Source: Carnegiea gigantea (Eukaryota > Streptophyta > Magnoliopsida > Caryophyllales > Cactaceae). From it: 64,000 nt of DNA. The stretch lies in the NCBI GenBank assembly GCA_029747015.1, contig JAKOGI010001969.1, forward strand, positions 62,001-126,000, in the 5' to 3' direction. This document shows, in pieces, positions 1 through 11,770 of the stretch; the stretch's first letter is position 1; each line of letters starts with the position of its first letter. The notes under the pieces were generated by a model. It ran no database searches. It had not been told where the DNA came from and saw only the letters and a list, made by a program, of their open reading frames with translations. A program made the translations under genes and the position numbers.

Positions 1-1029
1 AAGTCCCTTTTTAAAGCTTTCTATTGTAATATTTCCAGTTTTAAGCTTTCAATAAAAGAAAGTTTCCTAGTACGGAATGTTATCCAATTGAATGTTATAT
101 CTTAAATATTATAATTTCTTGATTAATGCTCTCAGCCGCCAAAGAATAATTCCAAAGGAAAGACTTTAATCACCATTCTTAATTTAAGAGTTAAAGACGT
201 AGAGATTTTTTTGGATAGAAGATGGCCTTTAGCTTTCTATTTCATAATTGAACTCAAGCTGTCTTTACATGGAAGTAATGGGGTCAATAAATATCAAAAT
301 GGAGGGGATTAGCTGTTACATCAGTGAGGCAAGCGGCCCAATAGGGGCCTTACAACATATCCTAAAAAAATAAAAATTACAATCAAGATGAGTAGCATTT
401 TTCAAGAATCATTATGCACTTTCTAGGGCGCTTTCTAGAAGGTTCTGCTCCATCAACAAGGGCTCTTCCACTTGATACATCTTTCTTGGTGTGTGTAGAA
501 TCACTCCATGCCAAGTTATCTCAAAGATTACAACTGTATCCTCCTTAATTAAGGCAAAATCCAAATTACTCTAAAATTAAAATTTTACTCACACTTCATA
601 TATTTTGGTCATTCTCCCAATATTTGAAAACCAATGCCACATTCTAGCTCATGGGGCTAAAATAGACATCTTATGGAATCCGTAAAGTTCAAATTTTGCA
701 TTGATTGGGCTTCGTTAGATAGGGTTTTAACTTGGCCCAAATTCAGCAAATTTTTGGATGAAAACCTGCACTATAGGGGTTGGGGTTTTTATCACTTTAG
801 AGAATTAAAATGCAATATAACTCGGGATTTTGGTGAATCATCCTAAGGTGAACTCCCTACGCTTTCCACCGAAGCATAGATTGCCCCACTTGGACATCGG
901 TTGGGTAATGATAAGCCAAGTCGAAACCGAGTGAAGTGCTAGAGTGGTGACCATCTTGACCAAGGAAGGTTGCCTTAGACTTTGGCGTGGATAAGGGTAT
1001 AGCCAAGAGTTAGTTTGGGTCTTAGAATG
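1..1029. other. AT-rich non-coding stretch, no gene recognised
   Basis: No convincing coding frame, RNA gene or repeat terminus is visible. The right edge (from about 1020) starts to resemble the minus-strand retroelement sequence that follows. The stretch 840-1020 has no counterpart in the second copy of that element near 4.9 kb, so the shared part ends around here. The rest may be decayed transposon or intergenic sequence. Confidence 0.5.
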
Positions 1030-1747
1030 CATCATATAGGAAGGTCATTCTCTTACCCTAGGTTAGGCAAATGCATATCATCATGCAAGTCAGGCCCACG
1101 TTGGATGGAAGGCTCAAAATGATCATAAAACTAACTGGAGGTTCAGGAGATCCTACACTAGAGTCAGACTCAAGCAAGTTATAATCCTCCCTCCCTTGAC
1201 TACGATGATGAATATATTCAGCAATTCTCTTCTTTATAGTCTCTGGTATTTCATCTGTCAATTCATGTATCATCTTTCCAAGAATCGCACTTGTAATATC
1301 AACAAAATCATGGTAAGGACAATTACAAAAATCATGGTCAGAAGACTTACAATGATCGCACCAAAAAGGGGTCACACAAGAGTGCGATGAGTGACCATAA
1401 GAGTCTCTAAAATGATCCTGGTGGTGAAGATTAACATAGAAAGCGTACGAGTCATGAGCAGGGTGTCCTAAGGTCTCTCCAACTTGTTCAAACTCATAAG
1501 TGTTCTAAGCCAAATTTTCAAAGAAATTCGAAACATCATCTTGAGTTCTAGATAATAATCCTAGTAAACCTCCAGGACACGCAGACTCAACATAACCTTG
1601 AAATTCAGTATTTAGACCCACAACAATGACCTCCCATATTTCCCATTTTCTGAAATTATGGTTCAATTGAGTATGATAATCATTAAGTCTCAGTAAATAG
1701 CTTTGTAAAAGTTCATGCTCAAACCGTGGGAAATGGAAAACCAACAT
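1030..1747 (-). pseudogene. Athila/Tat-like retrotransposon gag fragment, copy A
   Basis: This is the decayed gag of a minus-strand Ty3/gypsy-type element; Gag would package element RNA in the cytoplasm. The 1505-1747 segment gives an 80-residue piece ending in CPGGLLGLLSRTQDDV, the usual C-terminal helix region of Athila/Tat gag, just before the zinc knuckle part. The 1058-1375 segment begins with a CX2CX4HX4C knuckle (Cys6, Cys9, His14, Cys19 of that open stretch), followed by an acidic, serine-rich tail. The two pieces are separated by frame changes, so no intact protein is made. A second, more decayed copy lies at 4470-5640 in the same orientation. The assignment to a gag rests on family resemblance; the exact clade within Athila/Tat is inferred. 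Confidence 0.6.
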
Positions 1748-2030
1748 TGTTCATTTTTTTTTAATTTTCAAGATTAAGAATTTTCCCTTCTTTTTAAAGG
1801 ATTCTCAAGCTTTTTTAAGTTACTTCAAATAGAAAAGTTTATGGCCCCAAAACAACTAATTATAATCTAATAATTAAAATAAAAATAGGACACTGAAATA
1901 ATTAAGTTAGCAAAAAATAAGTAACAAAAATAGGTCTGAATTTCTTAAAGAAAAGAAAGGTTACAAAGACTGAAAAAACAAAAGTCACCTAATTTCGGAA
2001 TCGTCATCCCCGACAACGGCGCAAAAAACT
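1748..2030 (-). promoter_or_regulatory. leader and primer-binding site of copy A
   Basis: Between the gag start and the LTR is an A-rich leader. On the minus strand, 2023-2007 reads TGCGCCGTTGTCGGGGA, matching the TGGCGCCGTTGCCGGGGA-type primer site typical of Athila/Tat elements (tRNA-Asp primed) with one or two changes. It lies about seven bases from the LTR edge, the usual spacing for this group (AGTTTTT linker). Confidence 0.7.
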
Positions 2031-3056
2031 TGATATGCTCTTAAAGGAAGTATAGTACTACAACAAGCATACAGTTGTCAGCCGTAGTGCTTGAGGGTTG
2101 AATTCCCAAGGATAGGGTCGAATCTAGGCCACTAAAACTAAAACTAACCCATATTAAATAAATTAAAAATAATAAATAAGCAAAAGATAATGATTCAATA
2201 ATGAAAAATTGAACCTAATCTAATCATCATTAAAACTGTAAACTGAACAATTATCAAAGAAATTATCACAACTACTAATGAAATAATAAATTTAAAATAA
2301 TCAAGGGACAAGGGAGATGAAAGAGATTACCGCAACCACTTAAAGCTAATGAGAAAAATGAAATCTTCAATGAATGTCAATTATGAGTATTCAACATCCA
2401 CTATGAACCCAAAGGAGTAACAAAAATTGAAACTATAAATGACATAATTTTGGAGGTAACAAAAATTAAATGAAAATTAAAACTACAAAACATGAATTGA
2501 AACTAGAACTACAAAAATTGAAATAAAATTAAAACTAAAATAATTGCATAAAACTCAAATCGAAAGAATTTCTAAAATTATAATGATCTCTAAGACTACT
2601 AGAAACTAAAGCTAGAATTAAGAGGGACAGGAAATTGATTGATTATAAAGCACCCGAAGACCCCTATTTATATTAGAGCTAAGCTCCTCACTTTCCTAAT
2701 TATATTAGATTCCTTATTTTTGAAGTAATTTTCCCACTTTGCTAATTGTACCCAACTGCCAATTTCTAATTTCTTCATTGATTTGAAAAGACTCTACTGC
2801 CATATTTCTGCAATTCCTTCACAATTTCAATCCTAAGCTTTCCAATTTTCATGTTGTGATCGTTGTATGATCTGCTGGGTTTGGCTTGTTGTCTTGAACG
2901 AGAGTGGGGCGTTAACTTCTAGCCTAAGGACAAACTGAGTATCAAGCTGGGCTTGTGCAAGACCTAGGTTGCCATGCTAATTGATGAAAAATTATCTATT
3001 CAACCCTCAATTTTGGAGCTTTTTCATCATTAGCTTGCCACCTGGAAAACCGCACA
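2031..3056 (-). repeat. LTR A of Athila/Tat-like element
   Basis: The left edge is fixed by the adjacent primer site; on the plus strand the LTR begins TGATATGC, so the element-sense LTR ends in CA. The right edge is less certain: homology with LTR B fades near 3056 at a CA. In element sense a TATA box, TATAAATAG, lies at 2672-2664, followed by the R-U5 part that runs to the primer site. It is about 80% similar by eye to LTR B (5950-6891). It can be read both as the 5' LTR of copy A and as the 3' LTR of the copy B element. Confidence 0.6.
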
Positions 3057-4469
3057 TAATCACTATTGCGCTTCGCACATGCAACACGCCCTTTAAACCC
3101 TTAAGTTCCCCCTAGTTTATGAGTGTGGCCTCATGGGATTTGTAGAAGATATACCCACCAAATCTTTAGCGAAGAGAAGAAAAACATAAAGACAAATAGA
3201 AAATCTTTTTGAATTTTTCAAATATAATCAAACATATATAAGGGTGAACTGACTTGAATAAGAAATCACTCTACAACCCACATATTAGTTTATGCACACC
3301 CAAAATATACATATCAAGACTCTTAATCCTCAAGGATGACACCCACACACCAATTTTCACCTCATAGACCATTAATATAGTGAACCCATCCTAGTATGCG
3401 GTATGCAGGTGTACCATCACTCTAGGAGTTAAGCTTACCATAATTTGACTCAATCTCAGTTGACTATTTTATTGGCGTATTGTCTTGGAAAGCAAGCTTT
3501 CTTAATAGCAGTATTACCCCAAAGGATAACTCCCAATAGTGCATGTCTTAAAGGACTACTTGTCATTTACGACTTTGTAACTTTTTATTTTGATTTTTTC
3601 TCCCTTTTTTCAACTTTATTTTTTTTAAAAAACTGGTATTTTTTTGAATTCTTTTTTTTTTAGGGTTCTTTGGCTAAATAAAAAGACAAGTGGGAAAATA
3701 TAATTATGAAAGCCTAAGACCTTAAGATAATAGTTATATATAAAAAAGGGGTAGGCCGAACATTATAATGAAATGACGGAGTTAGAACTGACATATGGAA
3801 TGGCACACCTTGAACTAAGGTCTCTCATGTAGACACTACTTATATACCACTCATTAATAAGTCACAAGGGGTTAAAGTTAATTAAGATAGTATAACAACC
3901 CAAAAATCACATAAAAATAGAAAATCTTTTTAGTTTTTTCAAAAATTTTTCCTCTTTTTCTTCTATTTCAAAAATTTTGAAGCATTGCTTTCCCTCTCCC
4001 ATACCAAAATAACGCAATGTCTGGATTGTGAGAAAATAAACATCTAAGACACAAAAGAAAAGACAAAATAAAAGACATGATATACACAGTATACAAGGGA
4101 TAGAGCAAGAAAACCAGGCTAGGTGTGGAATTACACTTAAGTTGTAGCTTCCTAAAATCTATTCAGATAGAGGCTTATGGAGCATCAGCCATTCCATATC
4201 AAACTGAACACAACTAATCAATTCATAACTCATTAGTAAATGCAACAGCTTATCAAACTTGCAAGAAAAACTCTCAATAATAATGAAACAATAAAAGTTA
4301 CAGAGTTGAAGCTAGAAAGAGCACATCTATGTGATAAATACAACATAATTAACGGCTCGTTTCAACTTATCAAATTATTGGGCCTAGTTATGAAACAGAC
4401 GGACATGCTCACAATAAGCGAACAAATTAGTCTATCGGCCTAGCAAGTTTATCATCATGAAGAAGCTGT
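3057..4469 (-). other. non-coding internal region of a minus-strand Athila/Tat-like element
   Basis: No coding frame holds up. The stretch has T-rich and A-rich tracts (3590-3660, 3920-4010) and a segment around 3820-3870 that resembles 7750-7790, so it looks like the 3' untranslated internal part of this retroelement family. The assignment is inferred from position between LTR A and gag B and from the partial match to the region right of LTR B. Confidence 0.4.
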
Positions 4470-5640
4470 CTAGGCACATTAGTGGGTCCTAACTCCACAA
4501 GTCTCTTGATCTTGGCATGCCTAAGAGTCTGATCTAAGTCGCCAGTGATAGGCATAAAAGTCTTAGACTCTAAAAATTTAGACTTGGATGACTCAAAGAG
4601 ATGGTCAGTTATGATAAGATCAAAGAAAAAGATTCATATTCAACAAAGATATCTACGTCAGGCCCTCATTGACATGAAACCCACATGAAAAAGATTTATA
4701 TTTCATAGAGAAATAATCATCGTCAAACTCCAAATTAGTGGCTTAACCAACTCCTCGCATGCCTTTTATACACAAACATCTTCTAATTCATTAAAGTCAT
4801 GATGGTCATCAAACTTACTAGCACTTTCAAAGTCTTCAATCTCCTCAAACTCACAAGGCTAATTAAAAGGGATAGGTGGGTTCGTAGGAAGTAGGACATT
4901 CTTAGTGGCATCCCTAGGTGTGCTTCTTTTGGATGCAAAGTCATGGCATAGAGATATAGGAAGGTCATTTTCTTGCTTTTGGTCCAGCAAACTCATATCA
5001 TCATGGAGGTCAAGCCTACATTGGATGGAGGTTCCAAATCATCATAAAAACTGACTACGAATTCAAGAGATCCTAAACTGGAGTTAGGCTCATGCAAATT
5101 ATAATACTCGCTACTTTGGTTAAAATAATGAGAATATTCAGCAATTCTATCCTTCATACTCTCTATCATATTATCTACCAACTCGTGTATCATCTTCCCA
5201 AGACTTGCATATGTAACATCAATATAGTCACAATATGGATAATTATAAACATCATGATCATAAGAGTTATAATAATCGCACACAAAAGCGATCACACTAT
5301 AGTGAGGTGGGTGATCATAAAAGTCCCTAAAGTGATCTTGGTGGTGAGGATTAACATGGAAGGCATACGAGTCAAGAGTAGGGTATACTAAAGCCTCGTT
5401 AACTTGTTCAAACTCATAAGTGTTCCAAACTAATTTTTCAAAGAAATCCCAAACATCATCTTGAGTTCTAAATAATATCCTAGTTAGCCTTCAGGATATA
5501 GACTCAACATAACCTCGAAATTAAGTATTCAACCCTACAACAATGACCTCCCATATTTCCCATTTTTTGCAATTGTGGTTCAATTGATGATGATAAGCAT
5601 TAAGTCTCAATAAATAGCTTCATAAACGTTCATGCTGAAA
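4470..5640 (-). pseudogene. Athila/Tat-like gag fragment, copy B
   Basis: This is a second copy of the gag described at 1030-1747, colinear over about 600 bases on the minus strand. The 4993-5295 stretch matches the knuckle segment of copy A, but three of the knuckle positions that are Cys in A are Tyr here (Cys6 is kept; positions 9, 17 and 19 are Tyr). The 5400-5640 part matches the CPGGLL segment but is frameshifted. The 4783-4968 stretch continues toward the acidic gag tail. Clearly non-functional. Its 5' LTR is at 5950-6891. Confidence 0.55.
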
Positions 5641-5949
5641 CTATAGGAAGTGATAAATTAGCATCTTTGATTTTTCTAAAAATAATTTTCAATGTTAAGA
5701 ATTTTCCATTTTTCTCAATGGATTTTCAATTTGTTTTTAAGTCACTTCCAAAGGAAAAATTAATGACCCTAAAACAACTAATTATAATCTAATAACTAAA
5801 ATAAAAGCAAGACATTGAAATAATTAAGTCAATGAAAAATAAAAACAAAAGCATATCTAGATTGCCTAGAGAAAAGGAAGGCCACAAAGACTTAAAAACA
5901 AAATTTACCTAATTTCAGAACTGCCATCCCCGCAATGATGCTGAAAACT
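5641..5949 (-). promoter_or_regulatory. leader and decayed primer site of copy B
   Basis: The leader is colinear with 1748-2030. The primer site (about 5943-5927, minus strand) is recognisable by position but has lost several bases relative to copy A, including both CpG-containing parts of the GGCGCC core. Confidence 0.5.
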
Positions 5950-6891
5950 TGATATGCTCCTAAAGGAAGTATAGTAATACCGCAAGGGTACGGTTGTTAG
6001 CCGTAGTACTTGAGGGTCGAATCCACAAGGATGGGGTCGAATCTAAGAAAATTGAACCTAATCTAATAATGAGTAAAATTGTACAGTGAACAACCAGCAA
6101 AGAAATTATCAAGAATACTGAAATAATGAATTTTAAGTAGTTAAGAGACAAAGAGAGAAAAGAGATAACTACAACTGCTTAAAGCTAATGAGGAAAATGA
6201 AATCTTCAATAAGTGTCAATCACGAGTATTCAACATCCACTATAAACCCAAAGGATTAATAAAAATCGAAAATTTGAATGACATAATCTTGGAGGTGACA
6301 AAAATTAAACTAAAATTGAAGCTACAAAACTTGAATTGAAATTGGGACTATAAAATTGAAATAAAACTATAACTTAAATAATTGCATAAAACACAAATCG
6401 AAAGAATTTCTAAAATTATAATAATCTCTAAAACTACTAGAAACTAAAGCTGAAATTGAGAGGGAGGAAGATTGATTTATTACAAAGTACCAAAGGATCC
6501 CTATTTATATCAGACTAAGCCCCTAACTTTCATAATTATATTAAATTCTTTATTTTTCAAGTAATTTTCTCACTTTCCTAATTATACCTAATAGCCAATT
6601 TCTGATTACTTTATTGATTCAGAAAAGGATTCCACCGCCATATTTCTTCAATTTCTTCATTGTTTCAATCCTAGACTTTCCAATCTTCATGCGGTAATCG
6701 TCGTATGATATGTTACACTTGACTTGGTGTGTTGAAGAAAAGTGGTCGTTGACCTCTAGCCTTGGGACAAAATGAGAACCAGGTTGGGCTTGCACAAGGG
6801 GTGGGTCGCCATGATAATTAATGAAAAATCATCTATTCAACCTTCAATTTCTAAACTTTTTTTTCATCTACTTATTACCTATAAAATTACA
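5950..6891 (-). repeat. LTR B of Athila/Tat-like element
   Basis: It aligns along its length with LTR A, with many substitutions and small deletions. The plus-strand left edge begins TGATATGC after the leader. The TATA box TATAAATAG is conserved at 6509-6501 on the minus strand. The right edge is placed at the CA near 6891, where similarity to LTR A ends; this edge is uncertain by tens of bases. Confidence 0.6.
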
Positions 6892-8379
6892 CTCCTATTA
6901 AAGTACAAATAAGTTTGAACATAAGTAAAATCTAGGTGAATAGATGTATACTATTTAGCCCTAAACACTAAATCTCAAACCACTATCAAGAACACCCAAA
7001 AGATGAACAATCCTAAAAATTCGACCAACTCAATGCAAAGGTGTTGCTCTACTATACTTTGACATGGGTATAGGAAATATGCTATGGCCAAGGATATAGT
7101 AAATATGGGCATAACAACAAAAATGGGTAAAAGCACAAATGGCTAACAAGAGGGTTAACATACATCATTGGTGGACTTTTTAGCTCATGTGGCTTTACGA
7201 AATAAAGAATTCCTCAATCATACCAGCAAATACACATACTGAATGTGATTTTGAAAAGAACTAAATCAAGCTCTAGAGATGTAATCATAAAGGAGTTATA
7301 CGTGAAAGGAATAATCAGACTAAATATAATGAATAATCTTTAGACTCATAGTCTTATAGGCCAATCTATTGCAGTCAATGCAACTTATTGCTAGATATGT
7401 CCCACTTCTTAAGGTTAATCAAATCGAACAATGTAAATCTCAAAAGCAATTGACATGCAACACAAGGCAATGCCCCACAAATAGTGATTTTAATTTGAAA
7501 ACACAATGTTCACCAAATTTAAACCAAGATAGGTCACACTTTACGAAACAATTTTCCTAACTAATCAACCATCACACCTTACGTCATCTCCATAGGATGC
7601 GTTTTTAAAAACTCTTTTAAATTTTTCAAACTTTCAATTTTTTTCCTAATTTTTTCAATGTTTTCAAGCAACCAATCTACCTAAGAAAGCAATAATGCTT
7701 ATACAAGATTGTGATTCTCCTCTTGTGATGCAATATCTAACCTATATGCTCTGACTTATATACCCTACTTAATAAGAAATGTAAAAACAACCTAGTGCGA
7801 CTGCATGCAACCTTGCCTATATGACGCAAATCTAAGAGATAACATCCAAACCACACCGCAAAAATTAATAGTTTCACCCAAGAGTTATAAGCTCACTCTC
7901 TATCCCCCAAATGCTTGAGATTCTCATTGTCCACAATGAAATGACATTAATAGAACTAAAGAAAAATAAAAATACTTAGAGTTCAACAGATGAAAGCAGG
8001 GAAGAAGGAGAAGGGGAAGGGGTGACACATATTTATTTCTTCGTCTTTTTTCTATTTTTTCAGAAAAATAAATAAATGCCTGGGTTGCCAATCAAGAAGG
8101 GCTAGTTTTGGATCCTTAGCTTAACCCTTACCTTAGGTAGAAGATGATTGTATCAAGGGAGATAGACAAGTTAAAATAGCTAATGGCAACATAGTATCCC
8201 CCACTTATCTGGGACAAACAGAAGTGCATCGTAAAGAGCTATGGATGGTGCCGGTAAATCAAATAGGGCACGAGATCTTCTCTGGGGCACCCTATCTCCA
8301 TCGAACACATCCGTCACAAAAATTAAATAGGAATAGGGGGCGCTATGGGTGGAGGGAAATAGAGATCTACCATCTCCCT
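6892..8379 (-). other. non-coding internal part of a minus-strand Athila/Tat-like element
   Basis: No gene is visible. A T-rich tract lies at 7600-7670. Around 7890-7960 the minus strand carries the 'CATTGTGGACAATGAGA' type spacer often seen after the protease part of Athila/Tat elements. It adjoins the protease remnant at 8380, so it is most simply the 3' untranslated part of that element. Confidence 0.4.
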
Positions 8380-9660
8380 ACACAGCTAAAAAAGAAATCT
8401 TGCCTGCAAACACATCAATCACATCTCCCCTAGTAGTCAGAAATGGTCTTCCCAAAATGATCGGAACTAGAGAGTTTTCAACCATGTTAGTAACTAGACA
8501 TCAAACAAGATGACAAACTTACCCACTGCTTAAAGGACATCCTTCAGCAGACCTAATGGATATGCAATGGTCAATATGCCACTTGAATAATCAGATTTAT
8601 GGGTTTTAAGTCCTTCAGTTAAAGCTTGCTGCAAACCAAGAGAAGAATCAAACTCACGCTACCTCTCAAATCACAAAGAGTTCTCTCAATTTGTAAGTCT
8701 GTAATCGAATAGGGGATGAAGAAAACTATTGGAATTTTAGAGCTTGAAAGGAGATTGCTCTAAAGAACTACACTATAAACCTCCCCAATGTACACTATTG
8801 AAGCCTCCTCAAAATTGCCCTTCTTGGAAAGAAGCTTCCACCAAAATTTCACTTAAGGCCTCCAAGAAATGGACATTGACATAAATATGATCGAGCATAT
8901 CTAAGAACTTTGACAATCCTCAAATCTGGCATGGCCATAGCATTCTATGAGGGAAAAGAATAAGTGACTAGTCTAGCAAACCAGAGGTAAATCAATGATC
9001 TTTTTCCCTAAACTCTAACTCTCTTTGTGAACCTAAACATCAACCTAGCTCTCCTCCTATATTACCATTACAGGGGTTTCCATTAGCTCCCTACTACTCA
9101 CTATGATAGCATTAACATGACCCCGATGATTAGACTCAGGTTGGCCCAGTAGATACCCTTTGAGGACAGGATAAGTGACTAGCCTATTGAGTTATCTGAA
9201 CGGTCCAAAGTACATCATCTTCTTAGGGGAAGCCATACTAGCGAACCCAGAATTGATCAATTCGATGGACTTACTGAGATTTTCATTAGTCTTGGTATGC
9301 ATTTGAATAAACCTTTGCATAAGAATTTCTAAGTCTTACTTATACTAAGGAAGATGAATACACAGATTATAGATAGTTAGATACTGAAAACTTGGTGGCT
9401 TAATAAGATTCTGGGTTGTGAGTTAGCAAACAAGAGGTTCAGATGGTTCTTCCATCGATGATCACAGGCATTAGAGTAGGGATTGTTTGAAGGCTTGAGT
9501 TGAAGTTCTGTAGGGCATCACTATGCTTAGTGATAGGAGGACTATTATTGCACTCTATTGATGTGTGCCCCTCCACACCATAAGTTTCATGAAAAGCACA
9601 AGCTCTAACTGAGGAACAAAAAGAACAACTTAGAGTGAAAGAACCACCAAGCCTGTTAGA
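8380..9660 (-). pseudogene. Athila-like protease and C-terminal gag remnant (host of the nested element)
   Basis: Read on the minus strand, about 8465-8400 gives IILGRPFLTTRGDVIDVFAG, the conserved end of the Athila/Tat retropepsin domain. The upstream part (to about 8830) contains traces of the active-site segment (DLRGSVSL in place of the usual DLGASVSL) with several stops. 9678-9439 gives a gag piece with CSFC and VEGHTSIEC motifs resembling a zinc-binding region. Stops and frame changes are throughout. The sequence is cut at 9660 by an inserted element and resumes at 17769. No reverse transcriptase is seen to its left, where the element goes straight into non-coding sequence. Confidence 0.55.
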
Positions 9661-9665
9661 TCTCT
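9661..9665. repeat. target site duplication, left copy (TCTCT)
   Basis: Five bases TCTCT immediately precede the 5' LTR and recur exactly at 17764-17768 immediately after the 3' LTR. A 5-bp duplication is what LTR-retrotransposon integrases make. Confidence 0.85.
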
Positions 9666-10658
9666 TGATAAATGCCAAGAATGTGCATCATTTTAGGGCC
9701 ATTTGATAGCATTGTCTAAGGGAATTGTGTTCTTAAGTGTATGATTTACGTCCCTTTTTCTATTTTACGCTTTTCGTGTGTTTTGCAGGTTTTAGATCCT
9801 TTTGACCCGGCGTTCATCCTCAATTAGTTACATTTTGAGTCACCACGGTAGTACCCAAATTCCATATGCCCGTGCAGCAAAGAAAGAAAGATGGCCTCAT
9901 GGCCAAAGGTAACCACGGTTTGTGCTAGCAACTACAAGCCTCTTCATTTTCTCTCAAATGTGTGGCTGAGGAAGCTTGAGTTCGAGTATTCAAAGTCGTG
10001 TTCGGTTGTAGCAAGAGGACACTCAACCATAAATTTCATCTCTCTCATTAGTTTTAGGATTTTTTTTTTTTAGTTTTTCTTGAAGAAAAAAAAAGATTAA
10101 AGGGAAAGAATTGGCAATTAGACCCTTAAAGGTTGAAAGATCATTGAAGAAACTCCATTCTTGCTAAGCTTTCTCTCCTCTCTTCTTGAACTTTAGTTTG
10201 TTTGATTTAGATGTTGTTTTGTTTAATCATGAATGAGTAGTTTCATTCAATCTAGGGATTGGCTTGCCAAAGTACTAATGTTGAATTTTTAATCTTTGTT
10301 TCTTATGCTCAATCAATTTCGGAGTGGTTTTATTCTATCTTGTGATTGTATTTATGTGAGTAAGTTTTGGCCAGATTTACTTGCATATATCAGATAGTTG
10401 AGTGACGTACTGAATAGAGAAACTCATTATTGGACCAATAAGATTGGACTTAGCTTAGTACTCCTTGGGAAAGAATTACAAGTTTAGAGGAAACCTTTAT
10501 CAATCAAAAATCTTTAACGTAGACCAAAATGAGGAAATTTAAAAGAATGATAATCGGTTTAGCAATTAAAGAATGATAAGACTTAATAGATTGTGATTAG
10601 TCCCAAAGGACGATATTTTATCTAGACCACAATACCTGTGCACTTGCGGCTTGTGTCA
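9666..10658 (+). repeat. 5' LTR of Athila-like element
   Basis: It begins TGATAAATG and ends TTGTGTCA. It matches 16586-17763 along most of its length (for example AAGAATGTGCATCATTTTAG near the start and GATATTTTATCTA near the end). It lacks about 190 bases that the 3' LTR has near its right end (around 17450-17690). Many substitutions separate the two LTRs, so the insertion is old. Confidence 0.8.
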
Positions 10659-10685
10659 AGTTTTTGACACTGTTGTCAAGGACCA
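10659..10685 (+). promoter_or_regulatory. decayed primer-binding site
   Basis: The sequence directly after the LTR, AGTTTTTGACACTGTTGTCA and on to AGGACC, is the standard AGTTTTTGGCGCCGTTGCCGGGG-type primer region. The CpG and neighbouring sites have changed to TpG/CpA forms (GGCGCC to GACACT, CGGGG to CAAGG). Position and pattern identify it; cytosine deamination is the inferred cause. Confidence 0.7.
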
Positions 10686-10811
10686 GAATTTATCAACTAT
10701 TGAGTTAATCCTGAGGAATAAACTAAGCTCTTTTCTTTTATTCTTTTTGTTTACTCTTTTGATTGCTTTGGTAGTGTTTGTGTTGGTGCTTATAGGTGAT
10801 TTTCCTCTTTT

Positions 10812-11770
10812 ATGCGAAGTCTTTTTCCATATGAACCCGATCCTGAAATTGAAAGGGCCTTCCGTTTAAGGAGAAAGAAACAAAGGCTACAGAAGCAAAG
10901 GCGCAAGGCCCGTAATACTCACACTATGGCTGATGGAGATTAAAGAAGGACACTCCTGGATTTCGTTACCCCGGGAGTCTACGGCATTACTTCTAGTATT
11001 GCTCGACAGATTGTGGAAGCTTATAACATTAAGCTTAAACCGAAACTCATCTCCATAGTTCAACAATCACAGTTTAGAGGTGCCCCAATATAGGACCCTA
11101 ATCTTCAACTCTCGGTCTTTCTGAAGGTGTGCGGCACACTAAAGCTAACTGGAGTCTCCACCGATTGCATTTGCCTTTGCCTATTTCCCTTTTCATAGCA
11201 GGATGATGCACAAGCATGGCTCCATTCGTTGCCTCCAAGGTCCATCACAACTTTAGATGAGCTCACAAGTGCCTTTCTTACCAAATTCTTCCCGCCTAGT
11301 AAGATGGTAAGTTTAAGAAACCAAATCACTACTTTTGCTCAAAGGGATGATGAGATGCTTTATGAAGGATAAGAGCGATTTAAGGACTTATTATGTTTGT
11401 GCCCCAAATGAATGCTCGACCATCCCCTAGGTTCTAAAGACCTCCCTTTCCCTAATAAACTTCACAAAAGTCTAACTTAGAGGCCATGATGGAGAGCATG
11501 CTTATGGCGCAATAAAAGCAAGATGAGAACATTGAGCAATTAGCCTTTAAGGTCGATGTGTTTACTATTCATAATAAGATGTTGGAAGCCCAAATGGCCC
11601 AACAAGGTAGCGGTCCACCTACATCTGCTAGTCGAATTTCGAGTAAGCCCGAGCCTAATCCTAGAGAGCATTCTAGTTGTATTATCTTGAGAAGTGGATT
11701 AGAGGGTTCTGATGGTGAGAAGAACCATGATGAGATGAGAGGTCTAGGATGTGTAAGCCCCCTTCCCTGA
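10812..11770 (+). pseudogene. Athila-like gag, degraded
   Basis: From the ATG at 10812 one frame runs to about 11420 through at least five stops and still reads as Athila gag. It has a basic N-terminal segment (RLRRKKQRLQKQRRKAR), then recognisable blocks such as AYNIKLKPKLISIVQQ, AWLHSLPPRSITTLDELT, FLTKFFPPSKM and LRNQITTFAQRDDE. These are the conserved order of the plant retrotransposon gag domain. Stops fall in place of conserved residues (for example after RGAPI and after MLYEG). A further open piece at 11558-11770 continues toward the protease. Gag would form the cytoplasmic particle; this copy cannot. Confidence 0.75.
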
